In this document: positions 47,050 through 57,949 of the stretch, piece after piece
Layout: each line of letters opens with the position of its first letter
Position numbering within the stretch: position 1 is the stretch's first letter
DNA from: Chinchilla lanigera
Lineage: Eukaryota; Chordata; Mammalia; Rodentia; Chinchillidae
Assembly (NCBI RefSeq): GCF_000276665.1
Contig: NW_004955477.1
Coordinates: 6,076,990 to 6,140,989, forward strand
Direction: 5' to 3'
Length of the DNA: 64,000 bases
Program-made: the position numbers and the translations under genes
Notes under the pieces: model-generated
Told to the model about the DNA's origin: nothing
Seen by the model: only the letters and a program-made list of their open reading frames with translations
Database searches by the model: none

Positions 47050-48058
47050 AAAATGAATGTCCAACCTTCTGGCTTGCCCGGGCCACAATGAGTGAAAAGG
47101 ACTTTTGGGCTGCATACAAAATATGATATATTTAATGTATTTAAACAACAAAATGTCCTTTATTTTTTTCTTATTTTTTGTTATAACATTAAAAAGGGGG
47201 CAATATAAACAAAACTAGCAGGATATTTGACATTGCTTCTGTGAAACTAACACATCAATGTCAGGTTAGATGGAAATACTTGAAATTCTTAGTGAGTTCT
47301 CAAGGTTCTCCTCAGAAATTTTTGATCTAATTTTACTCTTTGAGTGCTTCATCTGTGACAACCGTTGTTCACAAATGTAGGTACTGTCAAAAAGTGATGG
47401 TATGCATAAGGCAGGATAGTAAAGTGAGGGATGTTTTTCTGTAGAAAAATAGGTCTTATAATAGTCTCGTAGAGAGATATGATCAAATTTTTTGAGTTTA
47501 ATGTTTGCATTTCTTTACATTACACTTGAATATTCACAGGTAATGTATTTACGTTTACTGAAAATGGAATTGTAAGGGCACCAAAAAATTATGATTCTGG
47601 CGGGGGGCGGTGGATTTTGAAACTCATTCACAAATTCCTGTATCAGATGAGATTGGGCATGTTCAGGGTGGTATGGCCATAGACAAATTTCTGTATCAAA
47701 ATAGACAGGCTGCATATTTTTCACTATTCATAGAACTGTGTTTAACTAACATTTCAAAGTGCATAAAATTATTTGCCATAATTTGAGTTTGCTAAGTCAC
47801 AGGAGTGCATGTAATGTCTGATACATGTGGGTTTCCAGTTGACTGAGTGAATGTGGAAGGCAGAGGAGATGAGCTTAGTGCTGCACCAGGCCCTTGCCTA
47901 CACAGAGTTCCCTTGTAGCCTAGGCATGCTCCAGCACATTGGAGACATGAAAAGTACCACTAAATGTCATATAACAACGTTAAAAGTATCTTGTGGGACT
48001 GCATTGCTAGCTGTCCAGAGCCACATGTGATCCATGGGCCACCAGCTGTATACCTCTG
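47050..48058. mobile_element. About 1-kb DNA-transposon relic (hAT-like, family unnamed)
   Basis: The left end reads 'gtccaaccttctggcttgcccgggccaca', then 'ttttgggctgcatacaaaatatga'. The right end reads 'cttgtgggactgcattgcta', then 'cacatgtgatccatgggccacc'. Both ends are the type seen in a common mammalian DNA-transposon family whose copies open 'tccaatcttttggcttccctgggccaca' and close 'ctgggccgcatgcggcccgtgggcc'. The AT-rich interior has no long frame and could be decayed transposase sequence or filler. Confidence 0.4.
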
Positions 48059-48373
48059 TTCTAATATAAGTACTTGACACATCTTTATAAAATGAAACCA
48101 ATACTGGGAAATGGAAGTGGTAATGTTCTAGGCTGGTTACATATGATATAACACCAAGGACCACGATATGCTCTGGATCTTGGTGATGGAGTTTTTGGTG
48201 TCCTGGGACTTGTTCACACCACTCTACTCTCTCTGCTTCTTGCTCATGCAGGACTCTGCCTACTCTTGGCAGAGCTTCTCCAAAGGCTGTTGATGTCCTC
48301 ACCAGCCTTACCGGTTCCATCACTTCACCCTGCCTTCCTCTTTCCTCTTTCCTCCTTCCCAGGAGAATTCTCC

Positions 48374-48807
48374 TATTATGGTTTGTGTCTAGATGTCTCC
48401 CCATGGTCTCATGTGGTCATAGTTGTTTTTTTTTTTTTTTTTCAGAGGTGGCCAAATCTAGAGTGTGTGATTGATTCCTAGTACAATACTGGCATTAATG
48501 CTGCTGGGATTAAGGGTGATTGCTGGATCAGTCCACTAACTGGATTGGTATCAGCCTAATCCCAGTAGACTGGATACTATATAAGGGACAGAAAGAGGCT
48601 TTTCTGGACCCCTCTCTCCATTGTTGCCTTTGCTGTCTTCTGCCACACTGAGCTGTTGCCTCTCTGCCCTGTGCCATCCTGCTTTGGAGCCAATTGATTA
48701 TGAACTGAAACCAGCACAAACTGTGAGCTAAATAAGCCTTTCCTCCTTTCACTCCTTTGAGTGTCAGGTATTTTGTCTCAGCAATGAGAGAAAAGTAACT
48801 AAGTCAC
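48374..48807 (+). mobile_element. MaLR-type solo LTR
   Basis: Starts near 'attatggtttgtgtctagatgtctcccc'. It carries a TATA-like 'actatataaggg' at about 48577, 'ctaaataagcctttcctcctttc' (polyadenylation region) near 48727, and a 3' end 'gtcaggtattttgtctcagcaatgag...aagtaactaa'. A run of about 18 T lies inside at 48424-48441. No clear 5-base duplication was found. Confidence 0.75.
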
Positions 48808-48809
48808 CC

Positions 48810-49910
48810 CCTTTTGTACAGGTCTGCACTGCTCCCTCAGATGATGCTCAGGTCTCCTCCAAAAATGCTGCCCCCCCCCCGTAGACTCTGATGATGACAA
48901 ACAGTCTGCACTTCTCAGCCATGATTATGGGCCAGGGAGCCCAGCAGAAGGGTCTCAGACTCTATTGAGAGGGCAGAAGAGTTTTCTCTTATGTCGACCA
49001 TTGCCGGAAGGTGAGGCCTACAATCTCCCACTGAGGCTGGTGTATGGAAGAGGGTAGTGGAGGGAGAATCCCAGGGCACTAAAGATGGGGAGGTGGCCCA
49101 AATCCAGTAGTTACCCTGCTTTTGGATGTGTCCATACTAGAGTTAATTCATCTCCATATAATTTGAGACGGTTAAGTATGGTTGCTGGTCTATAAAATGG
49201 AAAACCACTCACCTTTCTGGAGGCATGGTTGTATAGTGTTCCCGGTTCTGAAATGAACATTTGATCACTACTCAGCCTTGGCTTCCAGCAAAGTCTGATC
49301 TCCTAGCCAGGCCCATGGCCCACCATGGCCTATAGTCTTGGCTAGAGCAACTTGTTTGTTTAGTTTTGTTTTACATCTTTGAACTTTCACAAAAGTTTTC
49401 TGCTGCTGGAATCCGACCTCACCTCTTTGGTGCACCAAGTGACCCTTTCTTCCATATCCAGCAAAGAGCCGGGTGTCTTCCAGGAGCCTCTCCCTGGGTC
49501 TTACCTCCTTAAGCCTAAGCACCTGGTTTCCTCTGTGACAACATTCACACTTGGAGCATTCCCCTTCCACTAAGTTTCCTGGCTGGCCCCTTCTCCTAGA
49601 AGAGCCACATTTGCTTCTTGTTCTATCAGTACCATTGTGCAGAAAGCCTGGCCTGGGGGATAAATCCAAACCATGCTGAGTTGTACCAAATTATGGTAAC
49701 GTTTATACATTGCCAAGGTCCTCAAAAGCAAAATGAAATACACCCAGGGAAACTAAAATCTCAACTGTAACAATCAAAGCAAGAAGAGAATAGAATGGTT
49801 TTATAATTGGTAAAGAAAAAGAATTAACTTTTTAGGGATGACATAATTAAATTCCACAGCCAGGGGCTGGGGTGTGGAAAGGGTTAACAATGGAACTTAT
49901 TTGCGATATT
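48810..49910. other. Unique sequence
   Basis: A run of eleven or so C lies at 48870-48880. No gene is recognised. A 133-codon minus frame (49669 to 49268) overlaps a 64-codon plus frame and has no motif I know. Confidence 0.4.
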
Positions 49911-49911
49911 T

Positions 49912-50238
49912 CTTAAAGGCTAGAAGTCCAAGTTGTCCTCAGGGGCGGTTTCTCCTGAGCCTGTACCTTGGCTTGTGGATGACCATCTTTTCATGTGTCC
50001 TCTCATGGCCTTTCCTCCTGTGTGCACATCCCCGCAGCCTCTCTGGGTGCATCTGAATATCCTCCTCTTAGAGTCTTACAAGGACAACAGTTGGACTGGA
50101 TTAGAACCCAACCTAACAGCCTCATTTCAACTTAATTACCCCTTTAAGGCTCTGTGTCCAAATGTAGCCATATACTGAGGTCTTGCCAACTAGGGATTTC
50201 ATATGCGGAGGGGGCTAATTCAGCCCATACCCAAGCCA
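49912..50238 (-). mobile_element. MaLR/ERVL-type LTR, antisense
   Basis: 'aggctagaagtccaagttgtc', 'cttggcttgtggatgaccatctt', 'tcatggcctttcctcctgtgtg', 'cttacaaggacaaca...ggattagaaccca', 'ctcatttcaacttaattacc' and 'gggggctaattcagccca' occur in the order of a well-known ancient mammalian LTR read backwards. Confidence 0.75.
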
Positions 50239-50459
50239 AGCTGTCCTGCTCATGTGCAGGCAGTGGAAACACCCTGTAAGATTTGTACCTCCCAGAACTT
50301 ACCACCACCGTATCTGTCTTTTCTTTTGAGATCACAGGAAGGCTTAGGTATGCCTGAATTAAGGAAATCTTTAATAAACGTGGTAAATAAATGTACCAAA
50401 TTCCAACTGAAAAATAGAAGAACATTTTTAAAAAATCTTAAATGAGAATGTAATTGTGA

Positions 50460-50482
50460 ATTTTTTTTTTTTTTTTTTTTTT
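50460..50482. repeat. Poly(T) run
   Basis: An uninterrupted T tract of about 22 bases. It lies at the junction with the next LTR fragment and may be the tail of a lost minus-strand retroposon. Confidence 0.9.
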
Positions 50483-50494
50483 GGCTAGAGTTGA

Positions 50495-50848
50495 GTTGGA
50501 GTTGGTGTCTTTGTACCCCTATAACAAAATACTAGAGATTAGGCAACTCATAAAGAACAGAGATTTATTTTTCACAGTTTTGGAAGCTGGGGAGTCCAAG
50601 GTCAAGGTGCAGCTTCTAGTGCCTGGTGAGGATCCTCTGTGCTTCCAGGATGGGGCCTTGTTGCTGAGGGCAGAAGGGAGAAAGCCAACTCCCTCAGAAG
50701 CCTCTTTATAGGACCACCAGTTGGTTCACGAGGGTGGAATTCTCATGACTTCCTTATTTCTCAGGGGCTCCCCTTTCTTAGTAGCATCACACTAGGGATT
50801 AAATTTTAATACGAATTTAGGAAGAAACAGTCAAATCAGAGCAGACAG
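50495..50848 (-). mobile_element. MaLR/ERVL-type LTR, antisense
   Basis: 'tttgtacccctataacaaaatactagagattaggcaactcataaag', 'cagttttggaagctggggagtccaaggtcaagg', '...ggtgaggatcctctgtg' and '...cttcctcatttctcagggg'-like text match the antisense of an LTR related to those at 39.8 and 49.9 kb. It is diverged and solo. Confidence 0.7.
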
Positions 50849-50979
50849 CTATTCATAATAAATAAGATTCCTCAAAAAACTGAAACTAGAGGTTCCATTT
50901 GACCCAGCTGTTCCCTTTTTCCATATTTTCCTGAAAGAATTAAAAGCATCATACCACAGTGATATGTGGACACTCATTT

Positions 50980-51076
50980 TTTCTTTTTTTTTTTTTTTTT
51001 TTTTGAGAATGGGTCTCATCATATAGTTTCAGGTTGGCCTTGAACTAATTATGTAGCCTAGGCTAATCCCCAGCTC
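50980..51076 (-). mobile_element. Mosaic SINE: ID head joined to B1 3' half
   Basis: Read on the minus strand it begins 'gagctggggattag' (ID head) and continues 'cctaggctacataattagttcaaggcc' and 'gatgagacccattctc' (B1 3' half), then a long A tail (T run at 50981-51003). A full ID element occupies the same site in the second copy at 51350-51451. The mosaic may be real or an assembly chimera. Confidence 0.6.
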
Positions 51077-51159
51077 TTTTGGGATGCTCATTTTTATAGC
51101 ACAGTTTATAATAGTTAATTTTGGAAACATCCCCAAAGTCCGTCAAGTGATGAATGGAT

Positions 51160-51259
51160 NNNNNNNNNNNNNNNNNNNNNNNNNNNNNNNNNNNNNNNNN
51201 NNNNNNNNNNNNNNNNNNNNNNNNNNNNNNNNNNNNNNNNNNNNNNNNNNNNNNNNNNN
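51160..51259. other. Assembly gap of exactly 100 N
   Basis: One hundred undetermined bases, the usual placeholder for a gap of unknown size. Frames that run through it with unknown residues have no meaning. Confidence 0.99.
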
Positions 51260-51349
51260 AGAGGTTCCATTTGACCCAGCTGTTCCCTTTTTCCATATTT
51301 TCCTGAAAGAATTAAAAGCATCATACCACAGTGATATGTGGACACTCAT

Positions 51350-51451
51350 TTTTTTTTTTTTTTTTTTTTTTTTTTTCGAGTATCGGGAATTGAACTCATG
51401 ACCTTGAGCTTGCCAGGCAGGCCCTATGCCGCTGAGCTAAATCCCCAGCTC
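51350..51451 (-). mobile_element. ID SINE, antisense
   Basis: A T run of about 26 bases is followed by 'cgagtatcgggaattgaactca', 'gagcttgccaggcagg' and 'gctgagctaaatccccagctc', the reverse complement of a complete ID element. It interrupts the L1 remnant. The right-hand junction 'cagctc|ttttggg' is the same as in the mosaic copy at 51076. Confidence 0.9.
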
Positions 51452-51656
51452 TTTTGGGATGCTCATTTTTATAGCACAGTTTATAATAGTTAATTTTGGA
51501 AACATCCCCAAAGTCCGTCAAGTGATGAATGGATAAAGAAGATCTTTGAGCATGGGTGCAACCTGTCTTGAGATGGTAGCATTGTTAAGAATGGAAAGTG
51601 TGCCTTCTGGTATGCAGGGTAAGGGCCAGATAGATCTTTGTCAACTTGTAAAACCT

Positions 51657-51724
51657 GTAAGTGATGAAGCTTCCATAAGTGATGATGCTTCCATAAGTGA
51701 TGATGCTTCCATAAGCGATGATAG
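51657..51724 (+). repeat. 18-base minisatellite, about 3.7 units
   Basis: The unit ATAAGTGATGATGCTTCC repeats in tandem with single substitutions (the first unit has GATGAAG, the last has AAGCG). As 18 is divisible by three, both strands stay open through it, giving short repeated peptides such as SISDDA. That is not evidence of coding. Confidence 0.9.
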
Positions 51725-51729
51725 CAACA

Positions 51730-53775
51730 GACTGTGTTCATGATTATGTCAGTGACATGAGTTTTAGTTCACCCACTTAAAAAAAGCAAACAAACTAGAA
51801 GAAAAAAGCCAAGTCCCTGGGCGGATTAAAAAATAAAGTCTAACAAGACATTGTATTGTTTGCTGGACGTCCAGCTACACACACCCAAAAAGGGATTAAA
51901 AATAGAGAACAAAAACAGATATGCATGCTTAATAATAAGAAAGTAGATAAAGAGTCTATTGACTTTGATAAAATTGCAAAAGATAATGAATTCATGACAT
52001 TAATTAAACTTCTTGAGTGGGATCAAAAATATAGCACCAAGGCATTTTAAATAAAATACAGGATAAAAGTAGCAGTGGAGAAAGTCAGCTATCAACAAGA
52101 ATACAATTATATGGAAAGATAGTAAATCATTATTAGCAAGAAACAGATAAAATGAGGCGTAAAGTTGTGAATGCAGATAATAAGAGTAAACAGACATATG
52201 TGGGATTCTTTTGCCAAAGCAGGAAGTGCCTGTATCCATGAAAAATTTTCTGGAACAAGAGAGGATATAAATAAAATGATACAACCTCCCAATTAAAAGA
52301 TTACCCTTTGATTCAAATATACAAGTAAATGGACACTAAACAAAACCCCAAAGAAAATCTAAATAAACTTCAAAGAGCAGAGGCTTTTGGGGGCTTCAAT
52401 TCTGCAGTAGACAGAGAAAAAAATTAGAAATTTCAGAAATTATAAACACATCCAAGAGCTCATTCTTTGAAAGTGAGCATAAAAACAATAACATTTACAA
52501 ATCCCTGGAGAATTTAACTAAAAGTTAAAAAAAAAAAAGGGAAAGGAAGTACAAGCCAAATTAGAAATGAAAGAGAAATAAACACTGACAACAATGATAA
52601 TGATAATAATAATAATATTTTTTTTATAGATTTCTCTGCTCCACTGTGTCTTCCCAGATTTGAAAATGCCAGTATTCCGTGGAGTGTCACGCTGTGCTGT
52701 GCCATCAGAGAGTGGTGGTTCTCGAAATATTGGGGCAAAGTGTGGAGACAGATGGGGGTTCCGGGGGGTTCCAGCTTCTGCGCTTATGCCCCAGCTGGAT
52801 GGTGGCTGGTTTCTGGCTTTCCTGTTTTGTGCCGGGGTTCATTTTGAGTCAGTACTTCCCAAATGACAGAAAAGCATGAGCAGCGTTAGTATTTTCCTGT
52901 TTTCCTTGGGGTTGATTTATATTTTCTAACTCAAATAAATTAATATTCTACAACCTTTCTAAGAGCGTGCTTCTTATCACCCAGCATGTGGTTCTTATTG
53001 TCTTTCTGTAAGGGATGCTCTACCGTTTTGGTATCGCCAGCAGACACTCAATTGTATTTTTTAGCATGGTTGTGGCAGTTCGAACTAATGTACAAGACAT
53101 TTTGAAAAAAAGGTAAACACTGAAAATGGAAAAACAAAACTGAAAACAGATTATTTGTGTAAAACCTGAAGATTAACTAGAAAAGCCAAAGTCGTCATAT
53201 TTTTTAAGTAACAGCATTTACAAAACTATTAAATATAACATTATCTACAAGATAAGTAGTCAAAACTGGAGTAAATGTCTGAGTCTTCCCAGTCCCGAAG
53301 CAACAGGAAGTATCTTAGAGCACGTGGGGTAGTGGCATATAGGATAGAGTGAGCCTACCCCTTGCTACTGGAGTACAGACCCAAGATGGTTAAGTCTAGT
53401 GAGATGCAGCACTCCTGAGAAGGGAGGTGAGTTGGGGAAGCCACAGGGGCACCTTTCATGTTCTCTGTGGCTGTTTTCAGACTTCAGAATCCTGTAGGAC
53501 TTCCTGGGTAGGGAATTCAGCCTGGGGATGCACAGACCTCAGCCAGAATCCAGCAGGTCCTGCAATGGGCTGGAATCTACTTTCAGCCCTGGAGTACCCG
53601 AGGCAGCTGTCTCCAGATGCCTGGGTGTGGTGTGGTGCTCACTTCTGAGGGCCTCATACCTGATATTCTGCTGAGAAAAAGTAGATGAGCTAGACTTGGG
53701 AACCCCATTATGATCCCATTAAGTACAGTGCTATGCTTGGGTTTGCCTGAGTCTGCTTCTGCAGACAGGGAGGTT
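51730..53775. other. AT-rich then unique sequence
   Basis: 51.78-52.62 kb is A-rich, with lysine- and asparagine-heavy chance frames. It may include decayed LINE ORF1-like sequence, for example near 52280-52470. A (TAA)n patch lies at 52596-52617. 52.62-53.77 kb is unique with no recognised gene. Confidence 0.35.
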
Positions 53776-53777
53776 TA

Positions 53778-53778
<1 letters not shown>

Positions 53779-53818
<40 letters not shown>
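53779..53818. repeat. (TG)n microsatellite
   Basis: About twenty uninterrupted TG units, followed by imperfect TG/CA-rich text to about 53870. Confidence 0.97.
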
Positions 53819-53819
<1 letters not shown>

Positions 53820-53874
53820 TGAACCTGTGCATGTGTACATATACAGGTGCACATATGGACACATGTGCAATGCA

Positions 53875-54440
53875 TGACGGGCTTGTGCTTGTCTTCATCA
53901 CTGAAAGCAACAGGGCCAGTGGCACAGGGTGTACTGAGGGGACCCTAACTCCTTCTCAGAGTGAGTGGTCCTGGTCTCAGTGGAAAGCACAGCTCCCACA
54001 GGCCATGCTCTCATCCCTGCAAGGGAAGGTGGCTCTTGGCCACCTAGGGCTCTGGTTGCTAGGAAACCATTCCCTTTGATTGTGTATGTGGAGCATGCCT
54101 GTGTTTGTCTTTGGCTCACAGAAGGACAAAATTCACCATGTGGCAACAGAGAAACGATATTGAAAACTACTTAAAAAATGAAAGAGGTGCCAAATGGCAT
54201 TCTGGATTGCAGATGCTGCCCTTACTGCCAGAGCCCACAACTTGCAAAGGCAGCACCATTCCAGGGCTGCCCTAGCAAGCCTGGGTGTGGGCTCAGGCTG
54301 CATTCTGAAGTGCTCTCCTGCTCCCGGTGCACCCTGCCGTTACTCCTAGTTACCATGCCACACTGCCTCATCCTTGTGTCCCTGGGGCAGTGGTGCAGGT
54401 TTGGAGTGTGAGGCATGGAGCTTGAGGCTTCTTCTCTATT
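53875..54440. other. Unique sequence
   Basis: No gene is recognised. Frames are open on both strands between 53.9 and 54.4 kb. Confidence 0.4.
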
Positions 54441-54443
54441 CTG

Positions 54444-54447
<4 letters not shown>

Positions 54448-54487
<40 letters not shown>

Positions 54488-54513
54488 TCTCTCTCTCTGT
54501 CTCTGTCTCTCGT
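54448..54513. repeat. (CT)n microsatellite
   Basis: About thirty CT units with a CTCCCT and two CTGT interruptions near its 3' end. Confidence 0.97.
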
Positions 54514-55041
54514 CTCCTGACCCAGGTGTCTGCTCAGAAAGCTTGAGCCACCCTTTAGTATTTGGAGTAGCAAGGTATTGGTGGCTCCCTCATGCTTGGT
54601 GCTTTCATTCTGCATTCATTTCATCCCTTGGGAGGCAGATGATGCTAAGGAGACAGGCAACTGCTCTCCATGTAGAGGTTGTATATCCTGCCTGTCTGTG
54701 ACCCCGTAAGCAGAGGCTGGATCCGGGAGCCGTGGTGGCCAGCTGGGGTGGCCCACAAGGGCTGTGCAGGAGAAAATCAGGGACTTCTTGCCATACTGAA
54801 GGAAGGAGAGTTGGCCCTGGTGCCCATTGCTTCTTCTGCTACAAGCCTGCAGCCATCCATTTGTGTCACAACCTTCTAGTCTCTGGTGCCCTGGTCCATG
54901 CCAGGCTTTGGCTGTGGTTGACATGTGACTTTGAACTCTCCACCTCAAGGCCTCTTGTTACCACTTGACAGCTCACTTGACTGACCCTGCCAAGTGTATC
55001 AGGTCGATACATACAAGCTTGATCGTCTCTCTGCCGCCTCA

Positions 55042-55081
55042 TTGGCTGGCTGCTGGCTGCTGGCTGCTGGCTGCTGGCTGC
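55042..55081. repeat. Heptamer tandem repeat (GGCTGCT)n
   Basis: Five to six GGCTGCT units in a row, giving the frame-cycling peptide 'AAGCWLLAAGCWLL' on the plus strand. It is a small minisatellite, not coding. Confidence 0.9.
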
Positions 55082-55089
55082 TACCGCCC

Positions 55090-57410
55090 CAGCCTTTCAG
55101 CAAGAATCTGGAAGGCAGCAAGACTGAGGGGAGGGCTGAGAACTTTCCGATTTTTTTTTTTAATTTAGGGGCAAATATGAGTATTTATTTGAAATAAGGT
55201 AAAACAACTCACCACAGATTTCAAAAATAAATAATATTAGAAAATGCTTTAAAAGTCCTTAATTCAGAAAAATGATATTTTGATGAATTAATAGACTGGT
55301 GTGTTTCTAGAAGGCTTTCTCCCTATTTTTTTTGCATACATGTGGACTGCATCTTCACATGACAAGAATATATTTTTGAACAAATTCACTAGAGTACATA
55401 GAATGGTAGTCCAATGTTTTAGCATTGTTGATTAAAGTTTGTGTTTACTAGTGATAGTTTATTTTAACTGGATGATGGGTAATACCATGTACATTTGTTT
55501 TCTTCAGAATTCTTCGGCTAACAAGCATACTCGAAGATAAAATATGGGCAAACAGACTCCCCTTGTCCTGGAGCCACTGCTGACAGACTCACATTTTGTC
55601 TTGCTCCTTTCATGGGCACAAACCTCCCCTCCAGCCCCCCTAGGCAGGTGGAGGTGCGAATGCTGAGGGCCACTGAACATGAGGGAGTATTCTCATGCAT
55701 CACAATTATGGAAACACCTGTGCTAAATATCTTTGTGCAGGTCGGTTGTGCGATTTCCTGGGGAGTTCAGTTGCCTCCGAATTCCTCATCGCTCCACTGT
55801 CAACAAGCCGCAGGTGTGCACGGCATGAGCAGCCCACGCTGTGATTTGGAGGCTTGTGCTGACAGATCTGCATCCAGGATGCATTCGTCCTCTGAGTGAA
55901 GAGCACCCCACACATATCAGGGTATTTACAGAGGGCTCGGAGGAGATTTGTCATTTTAGATCCCCCTCTTGGTGTCCTGAGAAGTGAGAGGATGGGGCTT
56001 TGCCGGCACTTTGGTGGGGCTGCGGCTGACTGAGATGATACTCCGTGGAAAATGGAGAACTAAACTCTGCTCCTCAAGAAGCTTTTGACCAAGGGGACGG
56101 CCAGCAGAGAAGAGACTGGCCAGAGACTGAACACTGGTGACATATGGGCACACTTGGCCTGTGGACATGATTTGTGCTATTTTAAAGAGTTTTGTGATCA
56201 TTACTAGTATTAAAGGTCAAGAACGTTCACCTATTAAATCTGGATTTCTGTCTTCTTTTGGACAAACACAATACACAGCCCAGGGCCCACATCCTTGTTT
56301 ACAACACAAGTATGGGCCACTCCTCTGGAAGGAAAGAGCCACTCTGGGATGCTTCCTGTGCCACCAGCCCTTACAGGGCCCTTGCAGGCCGTCAAGTGGG
56401 TGGCAGGTGGAGAGCACTGTACGTACACACAGGGAGGCTTGCAGACACGTGGCATCCTCCTGGGGTCGATAGACCTGAGCATCGCCTAACACAGACCGCC
56501 CTTGAATTTTGTTTCGGTTCTGTGCAGAAAAGAGTTCCAGAGTATTTCTTTAGGCTGGAAATACAATATTGGGAAGTTCCTACTGGCAGCATTCTAGAAT
56601 GAGATCTAGGTGCTTCTGACTTTCTAGTTGAGTAGTCAAACCAGGTGGTGTTCTTTGTGAACCTCTGCTAGCTGCACTGCCCCTCATTATTATTGCTGGA
56701 GAACAAAAGATATGTTGCTTTGGGATAGTGCTTCTGTGGGAGAAAGCTGAACCAGCATCCAGAACCAGGGCCTCTGAGTTGGAACTAGGCTTCATCCAGC
56801 TCTGCATCCCCTAGTGAGCTGGGGTGTGGGGAGGGGATGTTGCTGCAGCACCCTTCTCTGGTTAGCTTCTAGCATCTCTTTCTGAACAAACCTATGAGAT
56901 CAGTTCTACCCCTTTTCATTGATGGTAGCAGAGAGGTTTTTTTGCTCAGAATTGCCACACAGATGCTTTGTCAGTGCAGGGCTTTATGAATAAAATAATA
57001 TTGCCCTTCAGAAGTCCAGATTAGTCCATTTTCATGCAGAAAGAGCTTCTTGCTTGGAAGTAGATAGTTCTGTGAGACCCCAGTCTTCAACAGCGTCTAC
57101 TGCATTTCTTCTCTGGACCAACCAACACCTCTGTTGGGTGAAGGCTTGCTCCTGTGTTGGCCGCAGGGTCCTAGGTTTGAAGAGTGAATGTGTGCTTATT
57201 CTGACGGGACATTGGCCAGGTGGCCACCTCTTATTCCCTTGCTCCTTTTCTGTGGTGATAATCCCTCTGCACCCAAGCTTTTTTTTCCTATACTGAGTAC
57301 TCCTGACTTCCTCCCTCTCTTAGGAGCTATATGATTAGGTGAATGTACACACATTACTCACAGCTTGGACTTCAAGAGTTACCCACACAAGAAGCTTACA
57401 AGTCCATAAG
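55090..57410. other. Unique sequence
   Basis: No gene or clear repeat is recognised. Between 55.6 and 56.6 kb both strands hold several overlapping frames of 60-115 codons. None is longer than its antisense shadow would allow by chance, and no motifs are visible. Confidence 0.4.
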
Positions 57411-57411
57411 G

Positions 57412-57565
57412 GGGATAAACACTTTATACTATCATATAATTTAATGCTAAGAACAAACCTAAGAAGTTAGTACTTCCTCTTTTTCTTCGTAGAGAGAGAG
57501 AGGTTCATTGGCCTAAATCACTTGCTAGTAAGTGGTTGAGGTAGAATTCAAATAAGCAGTATGAT
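57412..57565 (-). mobile_element. MIR SINE remnant, antisense
   Basis: 'cactttatactatcatataatttaatgctaag', '...gagagagagaggttcattggcctaaatcacttgctagtaagtgg' and 'aggtagaattcaaat' match the antisense MIR order '...ggttaagtaacttgcccaaggtcacacagctagtaagtgg...aggattcaaac'. Confidence 0.7.
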
Positions 57566-57916
57566 TTCTGGAGAAGTTTTAAACATTGGATGCAAACAGT
57601 TTGACATTCATCCACTTGGGAGGAGGTGTCCCTCCCACTCTTACATCCTGGCAGGCTGACTGTGATTACCTTGACTATAATGTGGTTATAAAATCTGAGG
57701 CTTTGTGATGTCAAAAAATATGGGATAAAAGGCCATGTAGCTTCCCATTGGTTCTTTGGGGATATTTTCTATGGGAATGTGGAAACAGCGATCAATACTT
57801 TCCTTTAGGCCCCAGACTCCATTCTTTTCTATCAAGGAGACTCTGTGTGGGTAACACTCTCCTGGACCATCCCACTATTACTGGGTGACACTATTCAACA
57901 CCTTACAGGGAAATCA

Positions 57917-57944
57917 GTCAATCAATCAACCAATCAATCAATCC
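57917..57944. repeat. (TCAA)n microsatellite
   Basis: Six to seven TCAA units with one CCAA variant. Confidence 0.9.
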
Positions 57945-57949
57945 CTGCC

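Larger units (their letters stand above)
50855..51534 (+). mobile_element. LINE-1 remnant split by SINE copies and an assembly gap
   Basis: 'agattcctcaaaaaactgaaactagagg', 'ccatttgacccagctgttcc' and, after the SINE, 'taatagttaattttggaaacatccccaaagtc...gatgaatggat' are L1 3'-region text. The host sequence appears twice, at 50888-51159 and 51260-51534, on the two sides of the N run. The two copies are almost identical except for the SINE inside. Confidence 0.7.

Noticed and set aside
47967..48404. 145-codon minus frame
   Set aside because: It crosses from the DNA-transposon relic through unique DNA into an LTR and starts at a chance codon.
51063..51401. Frames spanning the N run
   Set aside because: They depend on 100 undetermined bases and on a duplicated contig end.
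51657..51724. CRISPR array
   Set aside because: The 18-base units abut directly with no spacers, and the genome is mammalian; this is a minisatellite.
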